DNA from: Nitrospira sp.
Lineage (GTDB): Bacteria > Nitrospirota > Nitrospiria > Nitrospirales > Nitrospiraceae
Direction of reading: 5' to 3'
Assembly: GCA_019636815.1 (NCBI GenBank)
Contig: JAHBWT010000036.1
Span: forward strand, 1-39,568
Length of the DNA: 39,568 bases
Under the pieces are notes generated by a model. That model saw only the letters and a list, made by a program, of their open reading frames with translations. It was not told the DNA's origin and searched no databases. The position numbers were made by a program, and so were the translations under genes. Shown piece after piece: positions 32,801 through 39,534 of the stretch (positions are counted from its first letter, which is position 1; each line of letters opens with the position of its first letter).

Positions 32801-34260
32801 CCACGGCCACCATCAAGGCCAAAGACATGCTGTTGAGCCAGGGGCCGGAGGGGAGCGAAGGGGGGTTCAACTTCTTTGGACCAGGCGCGGCGCGGATCAT
32901 CGCCACCGGTAACTTGGATCTCGGGACCGGCAAGGGAATATCGGCCGCTCCGCGCCCCGATCGGACGAGTGCCCGCGGGGGCCTCATCGACATTGCAGTG
33001 GGGAACGATGTGGACATGGTGATTTCATCGATGGTCAGTAGCGGCGGCGCCGGAATCTCGATCCATGGCTACGATGCCGCGAAACCCTACGTGGTGGGCT
33101 ACGACAATTCGGCCCTGTACCCGGTCCAGTTCCCGGACTCGGCCCGCGAAGGGCTCAATCTCCCCGCCGTGGGGGGGAAAGTCAATGTCGGCGAGAACAG
33201 CGTCCTGTCCGGAGGCTCTAAAGATCGAGCCACCGGCATTCAAGTGACCAACGGGGGATCGGTCGGGCAGATGGCGCAGGAGCCGGTCGTCAACCAGGAT
33301 GGGACCGTCACGGTCAACGTGGTCAAGGATCCCGCCGCGGTTCTGATCCGCGCCACAGGCGACGTCGATGTCAATAAGTCACGGATCGCCACCTTCAACG
33401 GGGGTGATATTCGGATCACGAGCACCCGAGGCAACATCAATGCGGGAAGCGGCGGCCGGAACGAGCGGATTTTCTTCGACGTGCCCACGGGAGAGTTTGA
33501 CAGTAACGGGAACGAAATGACACGGGCGGTCGAAGTGCCCGGCAGCGGCATCTTCACGTTCCATCCGGACGATCCCAAGCCGCTCAAGTTCCCGGCGTTC
33601 AACGACGCGGAGATCAACGCCTTGCTCGCGCAAGCGGGGCGAGAAAGGACCTTCGGACGGGACGTCTCGGCGCTGGAAGCCAAAGCGAACCGGTTGCGGG
33701 CTGAACGGTTGAAGATCTTCGAGGAACAAGTCCTGAATCCGTACATCGAAAAGCTCAAGCTGGCCGATATCGCGCTGACCGCGGAGACCGGTGTGCGGGC
33801 GGTCGCCCGGAACACCATACCGGCGGACGGCTCGGGGCGCATCATCATTCCCGAGGCCGGCATTCAGGGGCGCAACGTCTCCTTGAACGGGGTGCTCGAT
33901 TTTCGAGGGGGCTCCATCACGGGCCGCGTGTTTCTGCCGCCGAACGCGGCGGTCGTCGGCCAGCCCAGCTTCGTGGGCGGCGCTCCTCCTCCCGGCGTCG
34001 CGCCGCCGCCGCCGCCTCTGACGGGAGGAGGGTCAGCCGCGGCCGCATCGTCCACGGCGGCGTCCACCAGCTCGTCCATGAAGAACGCGGATAGTACACA
34101 GGAAGCCGCCACCGAGTCGTCTCAGCGGCAAACCGGCTCGGACCGTGTTGCATCGGACACTGAATCGAAGAAGAACGACAAATTGGCGAAGGCCATGAGA
34201 GTCAAGCGGGGAGTCGTCATTCAAGTCGACGTGAAACCGCAGGCGCAGTCGGCCAACTAA
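29812..34260 (+). CDS. Two-partner secretion exoprotein, filamentous-haemagglutinin type
   Basis: 1482 residues. After the signal peptide (about 1-30) comes the haemagglutination-activity (TPS) domain, with VTINQASQRAILNWQSFNIAPHE, NPSQILG (95-101) and NPNGVFFG (113-120), which binds the FhaC-type transporter. The bulk is repetitive beta-helix with Gly/Asn/Asp-rich turns. Near the C-terminus are a helical stretch with EAKANRLRAERLKIFEEQ, another short beta-helix part and a low-complexity Ala/Pro/Ser tail. No enzymatic, Cdi-type toxin or adhesin signature could be recognised, so cargo function is open. AAGGAGG six bases before the ATG indicates strong translation. The gene is followed 18 bases later by exbB, which is not usual for two-partner systems. 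Confidence 0.93.
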   Translation: MGAGFGTRLLAATVIACQIVPWLCAPLSFANPTGPAVVGGNATVSGLGTSRVTINQASQRAILNWQSFNIAPHEVTQFVQPNASAIALNRIFDHNPSQILGSLRANGTVMLVNPNGVFFGPNAQVNVGGLIASSLNITNANFLAGHYLFEGAGVEGIVNNLGLIRGIHDGVYLLAPNVENGGVITAPGGNIVLAAGTKAYLATRPDGRGFLAELSAPTGGAVNVNHLVADGGHVTLAGRVVNQGGVVQANSVREKNGKIELYASESLTVKAGSQTLAKGDNQSTSNGGTILAIADKTKGTAVFEKGATIDVSGGAKGGHAGFTELSGSSVKLGGHFVGSAAAGFRGGRLLIDPIWDIDLGTLTVTDFADIILSSPRDAGGNLLAGYDLRVTGFFDLNTVQPPATGGTIRFDAGQDLIFNDVLLSNDPFGLQANTPAKWDIVGVAERDILFTGFTGTMLHTAYGGSINLQAKAGNVNLSDPQSGILSTIRAGGGGGISIKTGKDLIASSGFDESGGPLQLFHVQGINIDGPGRLNLEVGGNFIGGLVSGVGRGPGFVLWNGDLASRPQHTVTVGGRIGDTNLPLGADGLPLTVAEQRAKDPIALPVAERTDRYADFALSGGELTVSAGGNIYLRRVQDAGLVGGGLNADGVTRQPAFAPGLENNKVAIVSRDGHILINTNRTDGPQEPIQDLAALRGWLPASFEARAEQGTIQIRSDLTFLPSPTGSVTFYAKNDIQGVPKTRRTDDTNNFAWLWVGVQGIPGGRWEVVDLRTISQRPDLFPYLRNLLNPPRDSELTPHPDVPPGDFTFPAFNPPKWPLNTRIDVEMSPPMVRLLEVDPSRLVGNTTYSEMVPWSRASVSDSNVPLAPDSTAAPAPVIFKAEQGDISKLALNLLSRPYRKDVTIEAGNRIDRVLASIALHDLGTRTETVTERVPLFVDPTTNQPRPIEPDDVVLIRAVNPLTQQVEVRPWDGTESVAVSDLVNVVFREVQVPVVTPVPTATIKAKDMLLSQGPEGSEGGFNFFGPGAARIIATGNLDLGTGKGISAAPRPDRTSARGGLIDIAVGNDVDMVISSMVSSGGAGISIHGYDAAKPYVVGYDNSALYPVQFPDSAREGLNLPAVGGKVNVGENSVLSGGSKDRATGIQVTNGGSVGQMAQEPVVNQDGTVTVNVVKDPAAVLIRATGDVDVNKSRIATFNGGDIRITSTRGNINAGSGGRNERIFFDVPTGEFDSNGNEMTRAVEVPGSGIFTFHPDDPKPLKFPAFNDAEINALLAQAGRERTFGRDVSALEAKANRLRAERLKIFEEQVLNPYIEKLKLADIALTAETGVRAVARNTIPADGSGRIIIPEAGIQGRNVSLNGVLDFRGGSITGRVFLPPNAAVVGQPSFVGGAPPPGVAPPPPPLTGGGSAAAASSTAASTSSSMKNADSTQEAATESSQRQTGSDRVASDTESKKNDKLAKAMRVKRGVVIQVDVKPQAQSAN

Positions 34261-34278
34261 CCAAAAAGGAACCGTACG

Positions 34279-35058
34279 ATGGATATGAGTTCTGGGGGCG
34301 TAGCCTTTGCGTTGAGCCATGCGACGCTGGAAGGGAAGATCACCATTACGGTGCTGCTGCTCTTCTCGCTGGTCAGCTGGACCATCATCATCAACAAGTT
34401 CCGCCAGCTGGCGAAGGCCAAGAAGCGGAACGGAGTGTTCCTCGGGTACTACTCCAAAGCGAAGAACCCGCTGGTGATTTTCAACAAGGGACGCGTCGAG
34501 CAGCTCCAAGGGTCGCCGATGTACGAGCTCTACTACGGCGGCTGCGAAGAACTGAAGGCACAGCAAGAGAAGTACGGGACCGAGAAAGTCCCGAATCACG
34601 GGGTGAGCGCCATCCGGATCGCGCTCGAACGGGTGCTGGGCGAGTCCGCCGTCGGGTTGGAGTCGGGCATGATCGTCCTGGCCACGGCCATCAGCGGCGG
34701 GCCCTTCATCGGGCTGCTCGGCACGGTCTGGGGCGTGATGGATACATTCTCCGGGATCGGCCGCGCGCAGCAGGCGACGTTGACGACGATGGCGCCGGGC
34801 GTGGCCTCGGCCTTGATCGCCACGGTCGCGGGCCTGATGGTCGCGATTCCCTCCCTGTTTTGCTACAACTTTCTCGTGACGAAGACGAAAACGCTCACGA
34901 TGGAACTCGATAATTTCGCGGCTCATCTGGAAACGGTCTTCATCACCGACTATCTCCGCGAGAAGAACGGAGCGGCTGCGGCGGAAGACATTGAAGACTA
35001 CCGGCCCGGCGGCCATCGCCAAGAGGCGGAGCCGTCCGGCGCGGCGACCGGCCACTAA
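34279..35058 (+). CDS. exbB: ExbB/TolQ-family proton-channel protein
   Basis: 259 residues. One helix near the N-terminus (about 19-41) and two after a cytoplasmic domain give the ExbB topology. The hallmark stretch ATAISGGPFIGLLGTVWGVMDTF, then LTTMAPGVASALIATVAGLMVAIPSLFCYNFL, forms the pore. With ExbD it uses proton flow to energise TonB. The C-terminal 25 residues are a polar extension. AAAGGA lies about eight bases before the ATG. It begins 18 bases after the exoprotein gene, so the motor and the two-partner pair are probably one operon. Confidence 0.93.
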   Translation: MDMSSGGVAFALSHATLEGKITITVLLLFSLVSWTIIINKFRQLAKAKKRNGVFLGYYSKAKNPLVIFNKGRVEQLQGSPMYELYYGGCEELKAQQEKYGTEKVPNHGVSAIRIALERVLGESAVGLESGMIVLATAISGGPFIGLLGTVWGVMDTFSGIGRAQQATLTTMAPGVASALIATVAGLMVAIPSLFCYNFLVTKTKTLTMELDNFAAHLETVFITDYLREKNGAAAAEDIEDYRPGGHRQEAEPSGAATGH

Positions 35059-35061
35059 ATG

Positions 35062-35093
35062 TCGTGAAGCGTCGTTCGTGAAGCGCGAGAATC
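35062..35093 (+). repeat. Left imperfect inverted repeat of the IVS-protein insertion
   Basis: Contains GTCGTTCGTGAAGCG and then GAGAATC. The reverse complement of 35547-35584 has CGTCGTTCGTGAAACG, GTGAAGCGTG and GAGAATC in the same order. The two flank the four-helix-bundle gene, which lies between exbB and exbD. Confidence 0.6.
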
Positions 35094-35150
35094 GGGGTGT
35101 TCCTCGGAGGCCGCGTAGCGTGATAGGGTTCGCGGCACAGGAGGATGCCC

Positions 35151-35504
35151 ATGAAGATCCGGAACTTTCGAGAGTTGGATGTATGGAAAGTCGGAAAAGA
35201 GATCGTGCTGGATGTCTATCGGGCGACCGCGACATTCCCCAAAGTCGAGGTGTACGGTCTAGTCGCGCAAATGCGAAAAGCATCGATTTCGATTCCATCG
35301 AATGTAGCGGAAGGGTTCAATCGGTTTCATAACAAGGAATATCGTCAATTTCTTTTCATCGCATTGGGTTCCTGCGCCGAACTGGAGACGCAGGTAGAGA
35401 TATCGTCAGATCTTGGATATGTCCAACAGAATATCCGGGATCTCATCAATGAAAAGCTCGACCATGAAGCGAGAATGCTGCGGAACTTGCTCAAAAAATT
35501 ATGA
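35151..35504 (+). CDS. Four-helix-bundle protein of the 23S rRNA intervening-sequence (IVS/S23) family
   Basis: 117 residues from the ATG at 35151, which has AGGAGG six bases upstream; the ATG at 35145 sits on the ribosome site. FRELDVWKVGKEIVLDVYRATATFPKVEVYGLVAQMRKASISIPSNVAEGF, followed by YRQFLFIALGSCAELETQVEIS, is the family signature (four helix bundle protein, TIGR02436 as I recall). Members are found in 23S rRNA insertions and scattered in chromosomes, and may associate with mobile group II-like or reverse-transcriptase elements; function is unsettled. It interrupts an exbB-exbD pair and is flanked by imperfect inverted repeats, so it looks like an inserted unit rather than part of the motor. 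Confidence 0.88.
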   Translation: MKIRNFRELDVWKVGKEIVLDVYRATATFPKVEVYGLVAQMRKASISIPSNVAEGFNRFHNKEYRQFLFIALGSCAELETQVEISSDLGYVQQNIRDLINEKLDHEARMLRNLLKKL

Positions 35505-35546
35505 CCTATCTACAATCGATGGAGGAAGGCTACGTGTTGTGGATCT

Positions 35547-35584
35547 GATTCTCAGCACGCTTCACGTTTCACGAACGACGAGAT
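35547..35584 (+). repeat. Right imperfect inverted repeat of the IVS-protein insertion
   Basis: Reads GATTCTCAGCACGCTTCACG then TTTCACGAACGACGAGAT. It is built from TTCACG-type units and is the inverted counterpart of 35062-35093. It ends 13 bases before the exbD start, so the repeat also forms the leader of exbD. Confidence 0.6.
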
Positions 35585-35597
35585 ACGAGGCGACGAG

Positions 35598-36011
35598 ATG
35601 AGACGATTTTCAAAAAAAAGTCACGGCGCCGTGTCCGATATCAACATCACGCCGTTGCTTGACTTGGCGTGGGTGCTGCTCGTGATTTTCATCATCACGA
35701 CGACCGCCATGGTGCAGGGGATCGAGCTCAAGCTGCCGGAATCGACGCCGCATGAAACCGACATGGAGTCGAACACGCCGACCCTGTCGGTGAAGAAGAA
35801 CGGCGACGTGTACATGGACGAAGAGCGGGTCAAACTCAACGAGCTCGAGAAACTGATCCGGGACTTGAAAGCCGCCAAGGGCGGCAAGCTGCCGCTGGTG
35901 CTGCGCGGCGACGCGGGCGTCGAATACAAGCACGTCGTGGCGGTGCTGGACATCCTGCAGCGCATTCCGGTGGAAGATCTGGCCCTCGCGACCAAACCGA
36001 TCAACGAATGA
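35598..36011 (+). CDS. exbD: ExbD/TolR-family protein
   Basis: 137 residues with a short cytoplasmic N-terminus, one helix and a periplasmic domain. The helix begins DINITPLLDLAWVLLVIFII, with the conserved proton-carrying Asp in LLDLAW. The periplasmic part includes LSVKKNGDVYMDEERV and PLVLRGDAGVEYKHVVAVLDILQRI, typical of ExbD/TolR. It partners exbB at 34279, although 539 bases carrying an unrelated gene and repeats separate them. The ATG has a weak GAGG site, probably because the repeat element replaced the original leader. Confidence 0.93.
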   Translation: MRRFSKKSHGAVSDINITPLLDLAWVLLVIFIITTTAMVQGIELKLPESTPHETDMESNTPTLSVKKNGDVYMDEERVKLNELEKLIRDLKAAKGGKLPLVLRGDAGVEYKHVVAVLDILQRIPVEDLALATKPINE

Positions 36012-36208
36012 GCGTGTGACGTGGAGCGTACCTCGTGAAGCGCATCTCGCGAATGGAGCGGAGCTGACGGCCGGCAGCCGGTTGTTTCTCTTGCGAGATA
36101 TGAGATACGAACGACGCTTCATGCCTAACGTCGTTCGGCAATGCGCTGCGCGGTATCATGTGTTTCTTGCGAATCACGCTTCACGAATAACGACTCACGT
36201 GCGCTCAA
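36012..36208 (+). repeat. Decayed repeat element between exbD and tonB, without gene
   Basis: These 197 bases contain three arms made of the same units as those flanking the IVS gene: CGTGAAGCGCATCTCGCGAA (36034-36053), TTGCGAGATATGAGATACGA with ACGACGCTTC (36091-36120), and TTGCGAATCACGCTTCACGA with ATAACGACTCACG (36167-36199). The first two can pair (ATCTCGC with GCGAGAT). There is no gene inside. It resembles an empty or decayed copy of the neighbouring element. Confidence 0.5.
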
Positions 36209-36829
36209 ATGGCCGGATATAAAGGATTCGAGAAACAAAAGAGCAAGCTCGGCACGACGCTGCTCATCGTCGGCCTGATCCATGTCGGGATCGGAGCCGG
36301 GCTCTATTGGGTCTCGCAAACCGATTGGGGGCAAAACCTCATCAAGGTCTACAAGCTCAACGCCTTCAGAAAAGAAGACCCGCCGCCCCCGCCTGAAAAA
36401 GAACCGGAACCGGAGCCGGAACCGGAACCACCCAAACCGGAGCCGAAGGAGGCGCCGCCCCCTCCGGTCGCCGAAGCGCCGCCGCCTACGGCGGCGGACG
36501 CTCCGGGTCCACCGCCTCTCAGCGCCGATCCGTTCGCCATCGGCAAAAATCGGAGACCCTTCGCGGGCTATTCCGACATTCTCACCGCGATGCTTCAAGC
36601 GCAGTATCACCAGCCGCCGGCATTGCCGGACGACCTCGAATATGCCGTCATGTGCGAACTGGTCATCGACGCGCAGGGGCGGGTGTTGCAGTATCGGCTG
36701 ATCAACTCATCCGGCAGTCTCCTCTTCGATCAATCCGCGCTGGACGCGCTGGCCAAACTGACGCAGGTCCGCCCGCCGCCCGAAGGAATGGATCACACCA
36801 TCGTCGTCAAGTTCTTCCCGCCGGCATAG
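36209..36829 (+). CDS. tonB: TonB-family energy transducer
   Basis: 206 residues. One N-terminal membrane helix (about 15-36) is followed by a long Pro/Glu/Lys region (about 57-105) with PEPEP and PKPEPKE repeats and PPPPP runs, which spans the periplasm. A C-terminal domain (about 125-206) has MLQAQYHQPPALPDDLEYAVMCELVIDAQGRVLQYRLINSSGS and FDQSALDALAKLTQVRPPPEG, as in TonB/TolA C-terminal domains. It would carry ExbBD energy to an outer-membrane partner. No TonB-dependent receptor is in the window, which makes the two-partner transporter and the barrel at 25863 the only nearby candidates. The ATG lacks a ribosome site, its leader being formed by the repeat element. Confidence 0.88.
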   Translation: MAGYKGFEKQKSKLGTTLLIVGLIHVGIGAGLYWVSQTDWGQNLIKVYKLNAFRKEDPPPPPEKEPEPEPEPEPPKPEPKEAPPPPVAEAPPPTAADAPGPPPLSADPFAIGKNRRPFAGYSDILTAMLQAQYHQPPALPDDLEYAVMCELVIDAQGRVLQYRLINSSGSLLFDQSALDALAKLTQVRPPPEGMDHTIVVKFFPPA

Positions 36830-36948
36830 ACAGACTGCACATGGCGGTCGATGCCGCGCGTTTGAACGGCGATCAGCCGCCTGCCATGCGAAAAACGTAG
36901 GAATGGCCGGACGGTTTCTCTGCGTTCGGTAACGTGTGTCATTCAATC

Positions 36949-37003
36949 TTCATCAACAATTCATCCTCTCAAGAACCCCCTGTAATCAGTCTGTAATGCG
37001 TCA
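36949..37003 (+). promoter_or_regulatory. PhoB-box-like array, copy 1
   Basis: Five consecutive 11-mers start TTCAT, TTCAT, AAGAA, GTAAT and GTAAT. TACACC (37008-37013) starts 15 bases after the beginning of the last one and would be the -10. The pair CTGTAAT-CAGT-CTGTAAT matches the E. coli Pho-box layout of seven-base repeats with four-base spacer, with A for C in each core. Confidence 0.6.
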
Positions 37004-37079
37004 CCGGTACACCTGCTCGCGCGCTTAGCACGATGTCGATTCGTTCCGGAGCAAGGAAGTGTCATGTGTCATCCAAATC

Positions 37080-37134
37080 TTCATCAACAATTTATCGTCT
37101 CAAGAACATCCTGTAATTGGTCCGTAATTCGCCG
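37080..37134 (+). promoter_or_regulatory. PhoB-box-like array, copy 2
   Basis: 11-mers start TTCAT, TTTAT, AAGAA, GTAAT and GTAAT, with TACAAC (37139-37144) at the same 15-base step. The cores and the -10 are better kept than the DNA around them when the two copies are compared. Confidence 0.6.
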
Positions 37135-37375
37135 GCGATACAACCTGATCGCGTGCCTAGCATGATGTCGATTCGTTCCAGAGCGAGGAAGTGTCATTAG
37201 AAACGCTCACGCGATGTGAATGGATCGGCGAGGTTGCCGTTACACGAGAAAGAAGGCCTGTGGTGCGGATCCGCGCATCGGGTCAGGGTTTCTTTCTCGG
37301 TACCTGGAGGGGAGGTGGTCGAGGGATTTTTCAGCGCAGGGATGTTTTTTAATCACCATTTCAAGGAGGAACAGC

Positions 37376-38104
37376 ATGAAGGTCAGAGGAATCAAGCGAA
37401 TCATGGTGGGGGCGGCAGTGGCCGTACTCACGGCGGTCACCGGTATGGCCGGTCAGGCGCAAGCGTTTTTCTTCGGTCAGAACGATCTTGTCCTGGCGAT
37501 TTACGGGAACAACACCGAAGCGCTCTACAACGTGGGTGATTTCCAAACGAGATTAGCCGGGGGCGCGACCTTCAGCCTTGATGTGTCCGCCGGATTGGCT
37601 GCCGCGCAAGTCGGGGGCAATCCGGTCAAGTGGACCGTCTTCGGCTGGGACGCAACTCTGGATTCCGGGCAGATACATGCCGCAACCAAATTTTTGCCCG
37701 ACCAGATCAACACAGCTGGTCTGTTGGACCTCACGAGCCAACTGAATCCAGCGGTTGCCTGGTCCGGGTTCGTAACAGGGATGCCGTTTGACGGGGACAC
37801 GATCGCAAAATCGGATGCCAGGTCGTTCAGCTCGAATCTTGATGGTGCAGGAGACGGCAAGCTTGGGGGAGCCTGGCCTGTGGCGATGTTTGGAGAGCTT
37901 GATGAGATCCTGACCATCGAACGTGGCGATGTCGCGCTGAATACCTACACCCAGGTCGGCAGCGCCCTCTTGACAGCCGGCGGGCTCTTTACCATCGGCA
38001 ATCCCGGCCCGATTCCGCTCCCGGCCGGTGTCGTGCTCTTCGGTACGGGCTTGATCGGGTTGGTCGGGATCGCCCGCCGGTCCTTCAAGCGGATCGCAGC
38101 GTAA
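37376..38104 (+). CDS. PEP-CTERM-like exported protein (242 residues)
   Basis: The ATG at 37376 is fixed by AAGGAGGA five bases upstream; the frame stays open 52 codons further. The signal peptide ends in GQAQA. The mature part begins FFFGQNDLVLAIYGNNTEALYNVGDF and is beta-rich and low in Lys. The C-terminus has IPLPAGVVLFGTGLIGLVGIARRSFKR, an exosortase-type sorting tail slightly different from the AAAWLFGSG tails at 22417 and 23901. It is the first gene behind the duplicated PhoB-like promoters, 84 bases ahead of the PstS-like gene, so both may respond to phosphate. Function of the body unknown. Confidence 0.88.
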   Translation: MKVRGIKRIMVGAAVAVLTAVTGMAGQAQAFFFGQNDLVLAIYGNNTEALYNVGDFQTRLAGGATFSLDVSAGLAAAQVGGNPVKWTVFGWDATLDSGQIHAATKFLPDQINTAGLLDLTSQLNPAVAWSGFVTGMPFDGDTIAKSDARSFSSNLDGAGDGKLGGAWPVAMFGELDEILTIERGDVALNTYTQVGSALLTAGGLFTIGNPGPIPLPAGVVLFGTGLIGLVGIARRSFKRIAA

Positions 38105-38188
38105 AAGGAACCTGGTTCATCACATCACGCCATCTGTCACACAAGACAGGAAGTATGTGGTCACAATACCAACTATAAGGAGTACAGA

Positions 38189-39463
38189 ATGACGTCAACA
38201 CTGAAATACATGCCGATTCTCGCCGGAATGCTGGCCTTGGCCGGATGGGCGGGAACAGCCGAAGCTCAGACCCCACTGAATGCAGGCGGCGCGTCCGCCG
38301 CGCGGAATTTCATGAGCGACATTCCCCTCAATCTCTGCGACGCCAATCCGAGGCCGAGTCGGTTTGCGTCGGCGGACGGGAATAGGATCACCTGGACCTG
38401 CAATCGTGGCGGGTCGCCCGTCGTCATCCGGTATTCCGCGACCGGATCGAGCGACGGAGTCAATAAACTGCTCCAGCCGCCGGCCAACGCCGCGTCGAAT
38501 ATGTTGTTCTTGAACCATACCCTCACGACGGGCTGCACTGGTCCGGTCCTGGTGACCAGACCGGCCGACGGGAAGCAGTACAACAATACGACCGGGTGCA
38601 ACAACGGGAACACGGTCAGCCTTCCGGTCCATCTGGGTGTTTCGGACGTGCAAGGTTCTTCGTTCAATCAAACCGGGCCTTTGGGAACGACTGTTCTTCC
38701 GTTGAACGATAGCGGTCTGAATAGTCAGGTCGGCGCGATCACGCCATTTTCAATCTTCGTGGGGAAAGGGGTGGTCAAGTTGAATGCCGCCGGAAACGCT
38801 CCGGCCGGCCAAATCGATGGATTGTCCCGGCTGCAGGTCGAGCAGATTTTTTCCCGAAGCGTGCCGGACTGGAAGCGCCTCGGTTTGGGAACCGTGACCG
38901 ATGCGGCCCCTGGAGCGTTGGAAGCGACGTCTCCGATCGTCCTCTGTCTCCGCACCGCCGGATCAGGAACGAAGGCGGCATTCGACCAAACCTTGATGAT
39001 CAATGCCACGGAGACGGCATTTGCCGGCGCGGCGGTCATTATCAGCCCCAGCAGCTCGGGCGTGTTGACCTGTTTGGCGAACAACCGCCGCTCGATCGGC
39101 TACCTGGATGCCGATCAGGTGGTGAGCTTCAATACCGGTGGAGCCCAGGCGGGTTTGGCATATGCCGTTCGAGTTGACGGCGGACTCGCCCACGATCCGT
39201 CGCTTGCGGACCCGAAGCGCGATCTGAAATGCGGCAAGTATGCTTATTGGACCGCCCAGCGGTTGAACCAACGCACCACGCCGATCGGTGGCGGCACCGA
39301 TGCGTTGATCACTGCGTTCATCAACAATGTGCAGACGAAGGCGGCCATCGACCTTCTTCCGACGGGTGCCTACTGGGCCTCGACTGAAGAAATGGCTGTC
39401 ACGAAGAACTCAGACAGAGGTCCGTTGGTCTGGAAGGCCAGCGATCACCCACAGTGCCGGTAA
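38189..39463 (+). CDS. PstS-like phosphate-binding periplasmic protein
   Basis: 424 residues. The signal peptide ends in GTAEA. Ligand-loop motifs of the PstS/DING class of binding proteins are visible: LNAGGASAARNFM near the mature N-terminus, IRYSATGSSDGVNKLL, HLGVSDV, and LRTAGSGTKAAFDQ. The remaining fold, with GLSRLQVEQIFSRSVPDWKRLG, is also typical of this superfamily. It would bind phosphate or a related oxyanion. No pstCAB permease genes are in the window, so a scavenging or accessory role, as proposed for DING-type proteins, is as likely as transport. AAGGAG is seven bases before the ATG. It is longer than standard PstS (about 340) and has extra Cys residues. Confidence 0.8.
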   Translation: MTSTLKYMPILAGMLALAGWAGTAEAQTPLNAGGASAARNFMSDIPLNLCDANPRPSRFASADGNRITWTCNRGGSPVVIRYSATGSSDGVNKLLQPPANAASNMLFLNHTLTTGCTGPVLVTRPADGKQYNNTTGCNNGNTVSLPVHLGVSDVQGSSFNQTGPLGTTVLPLNDSGLNSQVGAITPFSIFVGKGVVKLNAAGNAPAGQIDGLSRLQVEQIFSRSVPDWKRLGLGTVTDAAPGALEATSPIVLCLRTAGSGTKAAFDQTLMINATETAFAGAAVIISPSSSGVLTCLANNRRSIGYLDADQVVSFNTGGAQAGLAYAVRVDGGLAHDPSLADPKRDLKCGKYAYWTAQRLNQRTTPIGGGTDALITAFINNVQTKAAIDLLPTGAYWASTEEMAVTKNSDRGPLVWKASDHPQCR

Positions 39464-39485
39464 GCAGCCTCGAATTCTCCTGCCT

Positions 39486-39518
39486 GGTCAGGGCATGCAC
39501 GATGTGCATGCCCTGACC
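39486..39518 (+). terminator. 15-bp perfect hairpin after the PstS-like gene
   Basis: GGTCAGGGCATGCAC pairs perfectly with GTGCATGCCCTGACC around a GAT loop, 22 bases after the stop codon. No T-run follows (GAAGAGAGG), so it is not a standard intrinsic terminator; it may stabilise the upstream message or attenuate reading into the next gene. Confidence 0.55.
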
Positions 39519-39534
39519 GAAGAGAGGATCGAGC

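Larger units (their letters stand above)
36936..37197 (+). repeat. 130-bp tandem duplication carrying two PhoB-like promoters
   Basis: Copy 1 (36936-37065) and copy 2 (37066-37197) align along their whole length from GTGTCAT to GAAGTGTCAT with scattered substitutions, so the duplication is not recent. Each carries five phased 11-mers and a -10-like hexamer. The doubling gives two promoters in series upstream of the PEP-CTERM and PstS-like genes. The preceding stretch 36830-36935 shows nothing notable. Confidence 0.9.

Noticed and set aside
34033-35298. Minus-strand frame of 421 codons opposite fhaB end and exbB
   Set aside because: ExbB is certain from its motifs; the antisense frame also crosses the repeat element and part of the IVS gene, so it is not a conserved gene.
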